From Novosphingobium ginsenosidimutans (GTDB lineage: Bacteria; Pseudomonadota; Alphaproteobacteria; Sphingomonadales; Sphingomonadaceae), in contig NZ_CP042345.1 in the NCBI RefSeq assembly GCF_007954425.1, positions 2,044,001-2,108,000 of the forward strand: a stretch of DNA of 64,000 nucleotides. Reading direction: 5' to 3'. The notes beneath the pieces are model-generated. The model made no database searches. It saw nothing but the letters and a program-made list of their open reading frames with translations, and was not told where the DNA came from. Position numbers and translations under genes: made by a program. The first letter of the stretch is position 1. Each line of letters opens with the position of its first letter. Shown here piece after piece: positions 52,804 to 60,944 of the stretch.

Positions 52804-53754
52804 ATGCCCACCGGCCTAGTTGCCCTGCTCGACGACATTTCCGTGATCGCCAAGGCAGCGGCAGCGAGCATTGACGATGTTGGCGTGGCTGCAGCCAAGG
52901 CGGGAACTAAGGCGGCGGGCGTGGTGATCGACGATGCCGCCGTGACGCCCAGCTATGTCACCGAGTTTACGCCCGATCGCGAGCTGCCGATCATCTGGCA
53001 GATCGCCAAAGGCAGTCTCAAGAACAAACTACTGATCCTGCTGCCCGCGGCCCTGCTGCTGAGCGAGTTCTTGCCTCAGGCGATGACCCCGCTCCTGATG
53101 ATGGGCGGGCTGTTCCTGTGCTATGAAGGCGCCGAAAAGGTGCTGGAGAAGCTGGGTGGGGCCAAGCACGGTGAGACGCTGGAAGACCCGATCGAGGACA
53201 TGGCGACCTTCGAGAAGGAGCGAATTTCTGGCGCTGTCCGCACCGACTTCATCTTGTCAGCCGAAATCATGGCGATCTCGCTCGCCGAAGTGGCGAGCGA
53301 GCCGCTGCTTAGCCGTGGGATAATCCTGGCGCTGGTCGGGATCGTCATTACTGCGGCGGTCTACGGCGTGGTCGCGCTGATCGTGAAGATGGACGATATC
53401 GGCCTGCATATGGTGCAGGAACGTACCAGCGCGACGGCCAAGGCCTTCGGACGCGGTTTGCTGCATGCCATGCCCAGGCTGCTGACCTTCCTGTCGGTGG
53501 TCGGCACGCTTGCTATGCTGTGGGTGGGCGGGCACATCATGGTGGATGGTGCCAAGAAGTTGGGCTTCAAACCGCCTTACGAAGCGATCCACGCGGTGGA
53601 ACATGTCGTGCATGAGGCGACCGGCGCGCTGGGCGGGGTGCTGGGCTGGCTGACCAATTCTGCGCTGTCGGGCGTAGTCGGCCTGATCCTGGGCACGATT
53701 GTCGCCTTGGCGCTGCACAAGGTGCCGGCGCTGTTTGGCAAGTCAGCCCACTAA
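52804..53754 (+). CDS. DUF808 (YedI-like) membrane protein
   Basis: A 316-residue inner-membrane protein. The N-terminus 'GLVALLDDISVIAKAAAASIDDVGVAAAKAG' (two overlapping motifs) and 'CYEGAEKVLEKLGG' match DUF808. Several hydrophobic helices follow ('GIILALVGIVITAAVYGVVALIV'). Function unknown. Its last 12 bases overlap the end of the convergent Mur ligase gene. Confidence 0.9.
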   Translation: MPTGLVALLDDISVIAKAAAASIDDVGVAAAKAGTKAAGVVIDDAAVTPSYVTEFTPDRELPIIWQIAKGSLKNKLLILLPAALLLSEFLPQAMTPLLMMGGLFLCYEGAEKVLEKLGGAKHGETLEDPIEDMATFEKERISGAVRTDFILSAEIMAISLAEVASEPLLSRGIILALVGIVITAAVYGVVALIVKMDDIGLHMVQERTSATAKAFGRGLLHAMPRLLTFLSVVGTLAMLWVGGHIMVDGAKKLGFKPPYEAIHAVEHVVHEATGALGGVLGWLTNSALSGVVGLILGTIVALALHKVPALFGKSAH

Positions 53755-55167
53755 GGCGAGGACCTCGCGCGCAAACAGGCTCAGCGTATCGTCGCGGGCG
53801 CCCATGATGACGATCCGGTCCCCGGGGCGGGCCAGTTCGGCCATGTAGCGGCCGCAATCGGCGCGGGTCGGAATGTATTCGGCTGTGCCGCCATGCTCGC
53901 GGATCAGGCCAATGATGCGTTCGCTGCCTTCGCTGCGATCGACTGTGCCGCCGAAATAGACCGGATCGCACAGCAGGGTCAGGTCGTCCGGTCCGAGCAG
54001 CCGGGCGAAGACCTCGGCCAGTTCACGACCCATCTGGCGCAGCGGGCCATAGCCGTGCGGCTGGAAGAAGGCGATCACGCGGCCGGGGTGGGCTTTGAGC
54101 GTCCGCAGCGTGGCCGCGCACTTTTCCGGGTTGTGACCGAAATCGTCGATCACCGTCACGCCCGATGGACTGGTGCCGACGATCTCGAACCGGCGGGCCA
54201 GACCGGCGTAGGAGCCCAGCGCGGCAACCGCTTCGGCCACTGAAACGCCAGCGGCATTGGCCGCAGCAATGGCGGCCAGGGCATTGGCAAGGTTGTGGCG
54301 GCCCGGCACGCGCAGTGTCAGCGCATGGTGCGAACCGTCGCGCCGATCGAGCACGGTTGCGTTGAGCGAAGTCGGCCCTTCGACAATCGAACCCGGCTCC
54401 ACCCCGATCTCTGCCTCGGCGCTGTCGATCCCGAAGCGGATCACGGCTTGGGCGCGCGGGGCGAGGGCGAGGCACTCTGGATCATCAGCGTTGAGCGCAG
54501 CGACCGCTGCGGCGGCGAGGAAATCCCCGAACAGCACCCGCAGCTCTTCCATCGACTTGTGATCCAGGCTGACGTTGAGGAGCACGGAGACGGCCGGGCG
54601 ATAAAGTGCGATCGAGCCATCGCTTTCGTCGACCTCGCTGACAAAGGTGTCGCCCTGGCCCACCCGGGCCGATGCGAAAGGGGCGTCGGCGTGCGCGAAG
54701 TTCTTCATCACGGCGCCATTCATGATCGTCGGATCACGGCCGGCACTGGTCAGGATCCAGCCGGTCATGCCGGTGACCGTGCTCTTGCCGCTGGTCCCGC
54801 CGATCGCCACCCCGCGCGGCGCGGCGTTGAAAAGGCGAGCGAGCAGTTCGGCCCGGCTCATCTTCGGGCAGCCAAGTTCCCGGGCGCGGACCATTTCCGG
54901 CACGGTATCTTCAACCGCGGCCGAGGCAACCAGCACCTGGTCGGCCGAAGTAATCCCGCTGCCGTCCTGCGGATAGAGAGTAAACCCCTCACGCTCGAGC
55001 CAGGCGAATTTCTCCGGCGTGCGGCCTTGGTCGCGGCTGCGGTCCGATCCGGCGACATTCGCGCCGTGCCCTTTCAGGATCAACGCCAGCGGCAGCATGC
55101 CGGACCCGCCGATGCCGCAGAAGAACCAGGGGTGCCCAGAAAGGCCCGGATCGCTAAGCTCGCTCAT
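53743..55167 (-). CDS. mpl: Mur ligase family protein, probably muropeptide ligase (Mpl-like)
   Basis: A 474-residue ATP-dependent ligase. It has a UDP-MurNAc-binding fold start ('WFFCGIGGSGMLPLALIL'), the ATP loop 'GGTSGKSTVTG' (124-130), 'EVDESDGSI' and a C-terminal 'VIDDFGHNPEKCAATL'. MurC and Mpl are close relatives. Mpl, which attaches recycled tripeptide to UDP-MurNAc, is favoured because the divergent neighbour is an LD-carboxypeptidase, and because this gene is outside any mur cluster. The symbol is tentative. Confidence 0.78.
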   Translation of the reverse strand: MSELSDPGLSGHPWFFCGIGGSGMLPLALILKGHGANVAGSDRSRDQGRTPEKFAWLEREGFTLYPQDGSGITSADQVLVASAAVEDTVPEMVRARELGCPKMSRAELLARLFNAAPRGVAIGGTSGKSTVTGMTGWILTSAGRDPTIMNGAVMKNFAHADAPFASARVGQGDTFVSEVDESDGSIALYRPAVSVLLNVSLDHKSMEELRVLFGDFLAAAAVAALNADDPECLALAPRAQAVIRFGIDSAEAEIGVEPGSIVEGPTSLNATVLDRRDGSHHALTLRVPGRHNLANALAAIAAANAAGVSVAEAVAALGSYAGLARRFEIVGTSPSGVTVIDDFGHNPEKCAATLRTLKAHPGRVIAFFQPHGYGPLRQMGRELAEVFARLLGPDDLTLLCDPVYFGGTVDRSEGSERIIGLIREHGGTAEYIPTRADCGRYMAELARPGDRIVIMGARDDTLSLFAREVLALVG

Positions 55168-55247
55168 TCCGTTGCGCTACGCACCTAACGCGATGAACTC
55201 AACCTCCTCTTCGTCACCCGCTTCGCGAGACCAGTGGCTAGCGAAGG

Positions 55248-55309
55248 CTTGACCCGGGGTCCCGCTGCCTTCACCCACGCTGCAAACAAAAGCGGGACCC
55301 CGGATCAAG
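55248..55309. repeat. Intergenic inverted repeat (sphingomonad REP-like element)
   Basis: CTTGACCCGGGGTCCCGCT (55248-55266) and AGCGGGACCCCGGATCAAG (55291-55309) pair at 18 of 19 positions with a 24-base loop. Similar GGGACCCCGGATCAAG elements are widespread between genes in sphingomonads. It fills the gap between the Mur ligase and LdcA genes and may end or stabilise transcripts. Confidence 0.7.
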
Positions 55310-55352
55310 TCTGGGGTGACGTTCATGACAAAGCCGGACTAGAGAGGGAGCC

Positions 55353-56165
55353 ATGCCCAATGTAGCGATCTGCGCGCCGTCGGCTGCCTTTGCCAAAGAG
55401 GATGCGGATCGCGTGCTGGCTCTGGCTGAGGCCGAGTTTCCGGGGGTCAAACTCCACTTCCATCCCCAGTGCTTCCTCAGCGAAGGGCACTTTGCCGGGT
55501 CCGACGCGGCGCGCTGTGACGCGCTCGTCGAATGCGCCAATGATGCCGCATTCGACGCCGTGTGGTTTGCCCGCGGCGGCTACGGCGCGGCGCGAATTGC
55601 CGAGGATGCGCTCGCCCGCTTCGACCATGCGGCGCAGGGCAAGTTGTATCTGGGCTACTCCGATGGCGGCACGCTGCTTGGCGGCCTCTATCGCCAACGG
55701 ATCGGCCAGCCGGTTCACGCGCCAATGCCCGCCGATATCCGCCGCGCTGGCGGCGAGGCCGCGGTACGGCGCACGCTGGCCTGGTTGGGGGGTGACAAGT
55801 CCGGCGAAGAGCCGTCACGCGATCATCACCCAACTGTGGCCTTCAACCTGATGACCTTGGCCATGCTCTGCGGCACGCCCTTGATGCCAGGGCTGGCCGG
55901 CCATGTCGTGCTGGTCGAGGAGGTCTGCGAGTATCTCTACGCGGTTGACCGGCTGTTCTTCCATCTGACCGCGCACCTTGGCGGGATTGCCGGGCTGCGG
56001 CTGGGCCGGATCAGCGAAGTGCCCGAGAATGACCGACCGTTTGGCGCAGCGCCTGAAGAGATCGTTCGGCACTGGTGCCAGCGCCACGCTATTCCGTTCC
56101 TTGGTGGCGCCGACATTGGCCACGATATCGACAACAAGATTGTGCCCTTCGGGCTTGCCCGCTGA
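55353..56165 (+). CDS. ldcA: LD-carboxypeptidase (S66 family)
   Basis: A 270-residue cytoplasmic enzyme removing the last D-Ala from recycled tetrapeptides. Catalytic serine is Ser103 ('LGYSDGGTLLG'); the Glu is in 'VLVEEVCEYLYAVDRLF' and the His in 'GADIGHDIDNKIV'. The ATG follows GAGGGAG. The product, the tripeptide, is the substrate of Mpl, encoded next door. Confidence 0.9.
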   Translation: MPNVAICAPSAAFAKEDADRVLALAEAEFPGVKLHFHPQCFLSEGHFAGSDAARCDALVECANDAAFDAVWFARGGYGAARIAEDALARFDHAAQGKLYLGYSDGGTLLGGLYRQRIGQPVHAPMPADIRRAGGEAAVRRTLAWLGGDKSGEEPSRDHHPTVAFNLMTLAMLCGTPLMPGLAGHVVLVEEVCEYLYAVDRLFFHLTAHLGGIAGLRLGRISEVPENDRPFGAAPEEIVRHWCQRHAIPFLGGADIGHDIDNKIVPFGLAR

Positions 56166-56210
56166 CGCGCCAGCCAATAGGCGCAGGCGCCTGAGCAATG
56201 GAGAGGGACC

Positions 56211-57146
56211 ATGCGAGCATTTGTTTTCCCCGGTCAGGGTAGCCAGAAGGTCGGCATGGGCGCCGATCTGGCCGCAGCCAGCGCCGCCGCGCGCGCGGTG
56301 TTCGAAGAGGTTGACGACGCGCTGGGCCAGAAGCTGTCCGCGATCATGCGCGAAGGGCCGGAAGATGCCCTGACCCTCACCGAAAATGCCCAGCCGGCGA
56401 TCATGGCCAATGCCATTGCTGTGCTACGGGTGCTGGAGCAGGAAGGCGGCATCACACTGGCCGACAAGGCGGACTTCGTGGCAGGGCACAGCCTTGGCGA
56501 GTATACCGCACTCTGCGCCGCTGGGGCGTTCAGCCTGGCCGATACGGCTCGCCTGCTGAAACTGCGCGGACAGGCGATGCAGGCAGCTGTGCCCGTGGGT
56601 GTTGGCGCGATGTGCGCACTGCTGGGCGCCGATATCGACAAGGCCCAGAAGCTGGCCGAAGCGGCGGCAGAAGGCGAAGTCTGCACTGTCGCCAACGACA
56701 ACGATCCCACCCAGGTCGTCTTGTCCGGTCACAAGGGGGCGATCGAGCGGGCCATCGCCATGGTCAAGGACTTCGAGATCAAGCGCGGGATTGCCCTGCC
56801 GGTTTCGGCCCCGTTCCATTGCCCGCTGATGCAGCCTGCGGCCGATGCCATGGCGGAGGCACTGGGCAAAACCCCGCCGGGTGCCTTGCGCGTGCCACTG
56901 TTTGCCAACGTCACCGCTGCTGTCGTCAGCGATCCGGCCGAGGTCCAGCGCCTGCTGGTCGAACAGGTCTGCGGCCGCGTCCGCTGGCGCGAAAGTGTGA
57001 TTGCCATGCAGGCTGCCGGGGTCGACACGTTCGTCGAGCTGGGCGGCAAGGTGCTGGGGCCGATGATCGGCCGCAGCGTCAACGATGTGACCGTGACCAG
57101 CGTGGTCGGCATGGCCGACATTGAGGCGCTGGCAAAGGAGCTTTGA
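56211..57146 (+). CDS. fabD: Malonyl-CoA:ACP transacylase
   Basis: A 311-residue enzyme charging ACP with malonate for fatty acid synthesis. Active-site serine in 'GHSLGEYTALCAAG', 'FPGQGSQKVGMGADLA' at the start, and the histidine in 'VSAPFHCPLM'. fabG follows 2 bases after its stop. The ribosome site is GAGAGGG. Confidence 0.97.
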   Translation: MRAFVFPGQGSQKVGMGADLAAASAAARAVFEEVDDALGQKLSAIMREGPEDALTLTENAQPAIMANAIAVLRVLEQEGGITLADKADFVAGHSLGEYTALCAAGAFSLADTARLLKLRGQAMQAAVPVGVGAMCALLGADIDKAQKLAEAAAEGEVCTVANDNDPTQVVLSGHKGAIERAIAMVKDFEIKRGIALPVSAPFHCPLMQPAADAMAEALGKTPPGALRVPLFANVTAAVVSDPAEVQRLLVEQVCGRVRWRESVIAMQAAGVDTFVELGGKVLGPMIGRSVNDVTVTSVVGMADIEALAKEL

Positions 57147-57148
57147 TC

Positions 57149-57907
57149 ATGGACCGTATGTTCGACCTTTCCGGAATGACCGCCCTCGTCACCGGCGCCG
57201 CGGGGGGGATTGGCTCGGCAATCAGTCATGCCCTGGCCCGCCAGGGCGCACGGTTGGCGCTGTCGGGGACCAACCCGTCCAAGCTGCGCTCGTTCCGCGA
57301 AGAGCTGAACGACACCTATGGTCACGACCATGTTGAGATCACCTGCGATCTCTCGAACACCGAACAGGTCGAACGCCTGGTCCCGGCGACGGTTGATACG
57401 CTGGGCAAGATCGACATCCTGGTGAACAATGCCGGGATTACCCGCGACAACCTGGCCATGCGGATGAAGGATGAGGAGTGGGAGCAGGTCATCAAGATCA
57501 ATCTTGAAGCCGCCTTCCGCCTGATGCGCGCCGCGACCAAGCCGATGATGAAGGCCCGGTTTGGCCGGATCATCACGATCACCAGCGTGGTCGGCGCGAC
57601 CGGCAACCCCGGGCAGATGAACTATGCCGCAGCCAAGGCCGGTCTGGTCGGCATGTCAAAGTCGCTGGGGCAGGAAATCGCCAGCCGCGGGGTGACGGTC
57701 AACTGCGTGGCCCCCGGTTTCATCCGCACGGCGATGACCGACGTGCTGCCCGATGCCCAGAAAGACGCGCTCAACGCGCGCATTCCGATGGGCCGGATGG
57801 GCGAGGGCGAGGATATCGGCGCTGCCGTGGCCTATCTGGCCAGCAAGGAGGCCGGTTACATCACTGGGCAGACCCTGCACGTCAATGGCGGGATGGCGAT
57901 GCTCTGA
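57149..57907 (+). CDS. fabG: 3-oxoacyl-ACP reductase
   Basis: A 252-residue SDR reducing 3-oxoacyl-ACP with NADPH. It has 'TGAAGGIGSAIS', 'NNAGITRDNLAMRMKDEEW' (FabG-type), Ser in 'ITSVVGATGNPGQMNYAAAK' and the C-terminal 'GGMAML'. The ATG at 57149 follows AAGGAG within the fabD end; a TTG at 57143 is too close to that site. Confidence 0.95.
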   Translation: MDRMFDLSGMTALVTGAAGGIGSAISHALARQGARLALSGTNPSKLRSFREELNDTYGHDHVEITCDLSNTEQVERLVPATVDTLGKIDILVNNAGITRDNLAMRMKDEEWEQVIKINLEAAFRLMRAATKPMMKARFGRIITITSVVGATGNPGQMNYAAAKAGLVGMSKSLGQEIASRGVTVNCVAPGFIRTAMTDVLPDAQKDALNARIPMGRMGEGEDIGAAVAYLASKEAGYITGQTLHVNGGMAML

Positions 57908-57916
57908 CTTGAGTTC

Positions 57917-58091
57917 TTCCCCCTTGATGGGGGAAGGATACGAAGCCTTGCGCTCGTGAGAGCGCTTAGGCGCAGTTGGATCGGGGTGCTGGTGCGGCAT
58001 TGCTTGGGGGCGCCCGAGACACCACCCCCACCCAAGCTATGCCAGGCAGCAAGCTGCCAGTCTCCGCTATCCCTCCCCCATCAAGGGGGAG
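57917..58091. repeat. Paired palindromes in the fabG-dnaN intergenic region
   Basis: The 330-base gap 57908-58237 has no supported gene. It holds two palindromes, TTCCCCC-TTGAT-GGGGGAA (57917-57935) and CTCCCCC-ATCAA-GGGGGAG (58073-58091), which are inverted copies of each other, with similar flanks over about 25 bases. This is a REP/MITE-like element, of a type common in sphingomonads. Past it, at 58140-58166, lies a promoter-like element. Confidence 0.7.
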
Positions 58092-58139
58092 GAGGACTGC
58101 GATTTATCCCCAGTTTAGCCGGGAATCGCAGGCAGTAAA

Positions 58140-58166
58140 CTTGCCCGCCGCACCCCCGGCGCTAAG
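58140..58166 (+). promoter_or_regulatory. Candidate dnaN promoter
   Basis: CTTGC (58140-58144), 15 bases, CGCTAAG (58160-58166): the -35/-10 pattern shared with rpsA and rpsF. dnaN starts 71 bases on. Confidence 0.5.
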
Positions 58167-58237
58167 AACGAATGACCGAATTTCCGGCGCTGCGGCCGAT
58201 TCCGGCCGTGCGCTTCCCTGGGGACGAAAGACCGACC

Positions 58238-59356
58238 ATGAAGGCCACTATCGAACGCGCGACGCTCCTGAAGTGCCTGTCGCACGTCCAGTCCGTCGTC
58301 GAACGGCGCAACACGATCCCGATCCTCTCGAACGTGCTGATCGAGGCCGCCTCTGACGGCACGGTCAAGATCATGGCAACCGATCTTGACCTGCAAGTGG
58401 TGGAAACGCTCGGTGCGGTCTCGGTCGAAAATGCGGGTGCAATTACCGTTTCGGCCCACCTGCTGTTCGATATCGCCCGCAAGCTGCCTGATGGGAGCCA
58501 GGTCAGCCTGGAAACCGCCGACAACCGCATGACAGTCAAGGCCGGGCGCAGCCGTTTCTCGCTGCCGACTCTGCCGCGCGACGATTTCCCGGTCATCGTC
58601 GAGGGCGATCTACCAACCAGCTTCGAACTGCCGGCGGCAACGCTTGCCCAGCTGATCGATCGCACCCGCTTTGCCATCAGCACCGAGGAAACGCGCTATT
58701 ACCTCAACGGCATCTTCCTGCACGTCACCGATGACGAGCTGAAGGCCGCCGCGACCGATGGCCACCGCCTTGCCCGCTTCACGCTAAAGCGCCCGGATGG
58801 CTCGGAAGGCATGCCCGACGTGATCGTGCCGCGCAAATGCGTGGCTGAGCTCCGCAAGCTGCTGGAAGAGGCGCAGGACGCCAATGTCCTGATCGACCTC
58901 TCGGCCAGCAAGATCCGCTTCACCCTGGGCGGCGAAAACGGCGTCGTGCTGACCAGCAAGCTGATCGACGGTACTTTCCCGGACTACAGCCGCGTCATTC
59001 CGACCGGCAACGACAAGCTGCTGCGGCTTGATCCTAAGAGTTTCTGGCAGGGCGTGGACCGCGTTGCCACGATCGCCACGGAAAAGACCCGCGCGGTCAA
59101 GATGGCGCTGGACAATGACCGGGTGACCCTCTCGGTCACCTCACCCGACAACGGCACGGCATCTGAAGAAGTCCCGGCCGATTACAAGTCTAGCGGGTTC
59201 GAGATCGGCTTCAACGCCACCTATCTCAAGGACATCCTGGGCCAGATTGAAGGCGACACGGTCGAACTGCACCTAGCCGATGCCGGCGCGCCGACGCTGA
59301 TCCGCCAGGACGACAAGAGCCCGGCGCTTTACGTGCTGATGCCGATGCGCGTCTGA
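58238..59356 (+). CDS. dnaN: DNA polymerase III beta subunit (sliding clamp)
   Basis: A 372-residue clamp, exactly the usual length, made of three similar domains ('MKATIERATLLKCLSHVQSV', 'VIVEGDLPTSFELPAATLAQ', 'DGTFPDYSRVIP') and ending 'ALYVLMPMRV'. The ATG at 58238 is the family start; 22 in-frame codons before it are leader. dnaA is not in the window, so the usual dnaA-dnaN pairing is absent here. Confidence 0.97.
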   Translation: MKATIERATLLKCLSHVQSVVERRNTIPILSNVLIEAASDGTVKIMATDLDLQVVETLGAVSVENAGAITVSAHLLFDIARKLPDGSQVSLETADNRMTVKAGRSRFSLPTLPRDDFPVIVEGDLPTSFELPAATLAQLIDRTRFAISTEETRYYLNGIFLHVTDDELKAAATDGHRLARFTLKRPDGSEGMPDVIVPRKCVAELRKLLEEAQDANVLIDLSASKIRFTLGGENGVVLTSKLIDGTFPDYSRVIPTGNDKLLRLDPKSFWQGVDRVATIATEKTRAVKMALDNDRVTLSVTSPDNGTASEEVPADYKSSGFEIGFNATYLKDILGQIEGDTVELHLADAGAPTLIRQDDKSPALYVLMPMRV

Positions 59357-59366
59357 TTGCGGTTAT

Positions 59367-59392
59367 GCCCGGGCCGGTCCACTGGCCCGGGC
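59367..59392. terminator. Strong hairpin between dnaN and the DUF4242 gene
   Basis: GCCCGGGCC-GGTCCACT-GGCCCGGGC, a perfect 9-bp stem just past the dnaN stop and between convergent genes. There is no T tract on either strand, so it would be a weak or Rho-aided terminator. Confidence 0.5.
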
Positions 59393-59407
59393 AAGCCGGA
59401 CGGTCCG

Positions 59408-59680
59408 CTATTCGGCGGTCGTCGGATCGATGATATTGCGCACTTCCTGAATACTGTTGGCCGGGAACCCGGCAGTCTCCGCGTGTTGGCGGATCATCGC
59501 TTCATCCGGTGCGCGATAGATGCAGTAGATCTTGTTGTCGGTCACGTAGGAGTGGACCCACTGGATCTGCGGCCCCAGGTCTCGCAGCACCGAGCATGAG
59601 GCTTGCGAAGCGCCCTTCAGCGCATCGCTATCCAGCGAGCCGGCCCCGGGCATTTCCCGTTCGATTACGAATTGTGGCAT
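59408..59680 (-). CDS. DUF4242 domain protein
   Basis: A 90-residue protein of the DUF4242 family (ferredoxin-like small proteins, one member of which binds nickel). Marks are 'MPQFVIEREMPGAGSL', 'WVHSYVTDNKIYCIYRAPDE' and the ending 'AETAGFPANSIQEVRNII'. It is a single gene, convergent with dnaN. Role unknown. Confidence 0.85.
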   Translation of the reverse strand: MPQFVIEREMPGAGSLDSDALKGASQASCSVLRDLGPQIQWVHSYVTDNKIYCIYRAPDEAMIRQHAETAGFPANSIQEVRNIIDPTTAE

Positions 59681-59843
59681 TGTCGTCTACCCTCTCCAGA
59701 AAGCGTGGCAGCGACCCGTGTTTATGGCACGAGGATAGGCCGGAGCGGTGCTCTTGGCCACCGTTAATATACAAGCGCGCTCCAATTGACCTTACGCCGT
59801 CAACCCCTAGGAATACTGGGAGGATTCAAGCGGGAGAGCGATC

Positions 59844-60920
59844 ATGACCCAGACCGTCCAGGTAAAGCGCGGCGCACTCGGTGAAACGCGGATTGCCCAA
59901 TACGCCGATGCGCCGCTGGGCGATGGTGAGGTGCGGCTGAAGGTGGAGAGCTTCTCGGTCACCGCCAACAACGTGACCTATGCCGTAGCTGGTGATGCCT
60001 TTGGCTATTGGAACTTCTTCCCGGGCGAGGGCGAGTGGGGCGTGGTGCCGATGTGGGGCCATGCCGTGGTCACCGAAAGCCGCCACCCGGAGATTGCCGA
60101 GGGCGAACGGGTCTATGGCTACCTACCGATGGCTGACAGCCTTGACGTGCTGCCGACCGGCGTAAGCGCTGGCGGGTTCACCGATGCCGCCGCGCACCGC
60201 CAGCCGATGAGCCCGATCTATAACCAGTACAGCCGGCTCGCTGCCGATCCGGAACACGATCCGGCGCGCGAGGGTGAGCGGATGATCTTTGGCCCGTTGT
60301 TCAAGACCGGGTTCCTGATCGAAAGCTTCATGCGCCGCGAGGGCTGGTTCGGGGCTGAGGCGGTGGTGCTGACCTCGGCCTCGTCCAAGACGGCGATGGG
60401 GCTGGCCTCGGTGGCCAAGCACCGCTCGCCAGGGATCAGGCGGATCGGGCTGACCTCGGCCGGCAATGTCGATTTCGTGAAGCGGGGCGGGTTCTATGAC
60501 CTGGTGCTGGCTTACGACGATCTCACCGGTCTGCCGCAGGTCTCCTCGGTGCTGGTCGATTTTGCCGGCAATGCTGGGTTGATCCATGGCGTGCACACCA
60601 CTCTGGGCGATAACCTCAAGTATTCCTGCACCGTCGGTGCGACACATGTCGGTGCGGGCTTTGGACAGAACAACGGCCCGCCGCCGGGGCCCACTCCGGT
60701 GCTGTTCTTTGCCCCCGATCATGCCGTCGCAGCGATAAAGGAACAGGGCCCCAAAGCCTTTGGCGAGGCTGTGGGGGTGAGTTGGCTGCGCTTCATCGCC
60801 GAAGCGGGCGGGGCGCTGACGATTGACGAACGCCATGGGCTTGAGGCTGCGCGCGAGGCTTACCTCGCGACGCTGGCGGGCCGGGCCGATCCTGCTGTGG
60901 GGATCGTGATCCGGCCCTAA
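59844..60920 (+). CDS. DUF2855 family protein
   Basis: A 358-residue protein that fits DUF2855: 'SVTANNVTYAVAGDAFGYWNFFP' (read in two parts), 'VWGHAVV'-like 'PMWGHAVVTESRH' and 'ERVYGYLPMADSLDV'. Its layout resembles medium-chain reductases with a degenerate nucleotide-binding part ('VVLTSASSKTAMGLA'). Function unproven. The ribosome site is GGGAGAG. It is convergent with the amidohydrolase gene, 10 bases away. Confidence 0.85.
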   Translation: MTQTVQVKRGALGETRIAQYADAPLGDGEVRLKVESFSVTANNVTYAVAGDAFGYWNFFPGEGEWGVVPMWGHAVVTESRHPEIAEGERVYGYLPMADSLDVLPTGVSAGGFTDAAAHRQPMSPIYNQYSRLAADPEHDPAREGERMIFGPLFKTGFLIESFMRREGWFGAEAVVLTSASSKTAMGLASVAKHRSPGIRRIGLTSAGNVDFVKRGGFYDLVLAYDDLTGLPQVSSVLVDFAGNAGLIHGVHTTLGDNLKYSCTVGATHVGAGFGQNNGPPPGPTPVLFFAPDHAVAAIKEQGPKAFGEAVGVSWLRFIAEAGGALTIDERHGLEAAREAYLATLAGRADPAVGIVIRP

Positions 60921-60944
60921 GCGGCGAAGGTTACTCCGCCGCTT
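60919..60944. terminator. Hairpin shared by two convergent genes
   Basis: AAGCGGCG (60919-60926) and CGCCGCTT (60937-60944) pair perfectly around a 10-base loop. The stem includes the last base pairs of both genes and could stop transcription from both sides, although T tracts are lacking. Confidence 0.45.

Noticed and set aside
57956..58138. 60-codon plus-strand frame in the fabG-dnaN gap
   Set aside because: It runs through the palindromic repeats, has no ribosome site and is Pro/Ser/Arg low-complexity.
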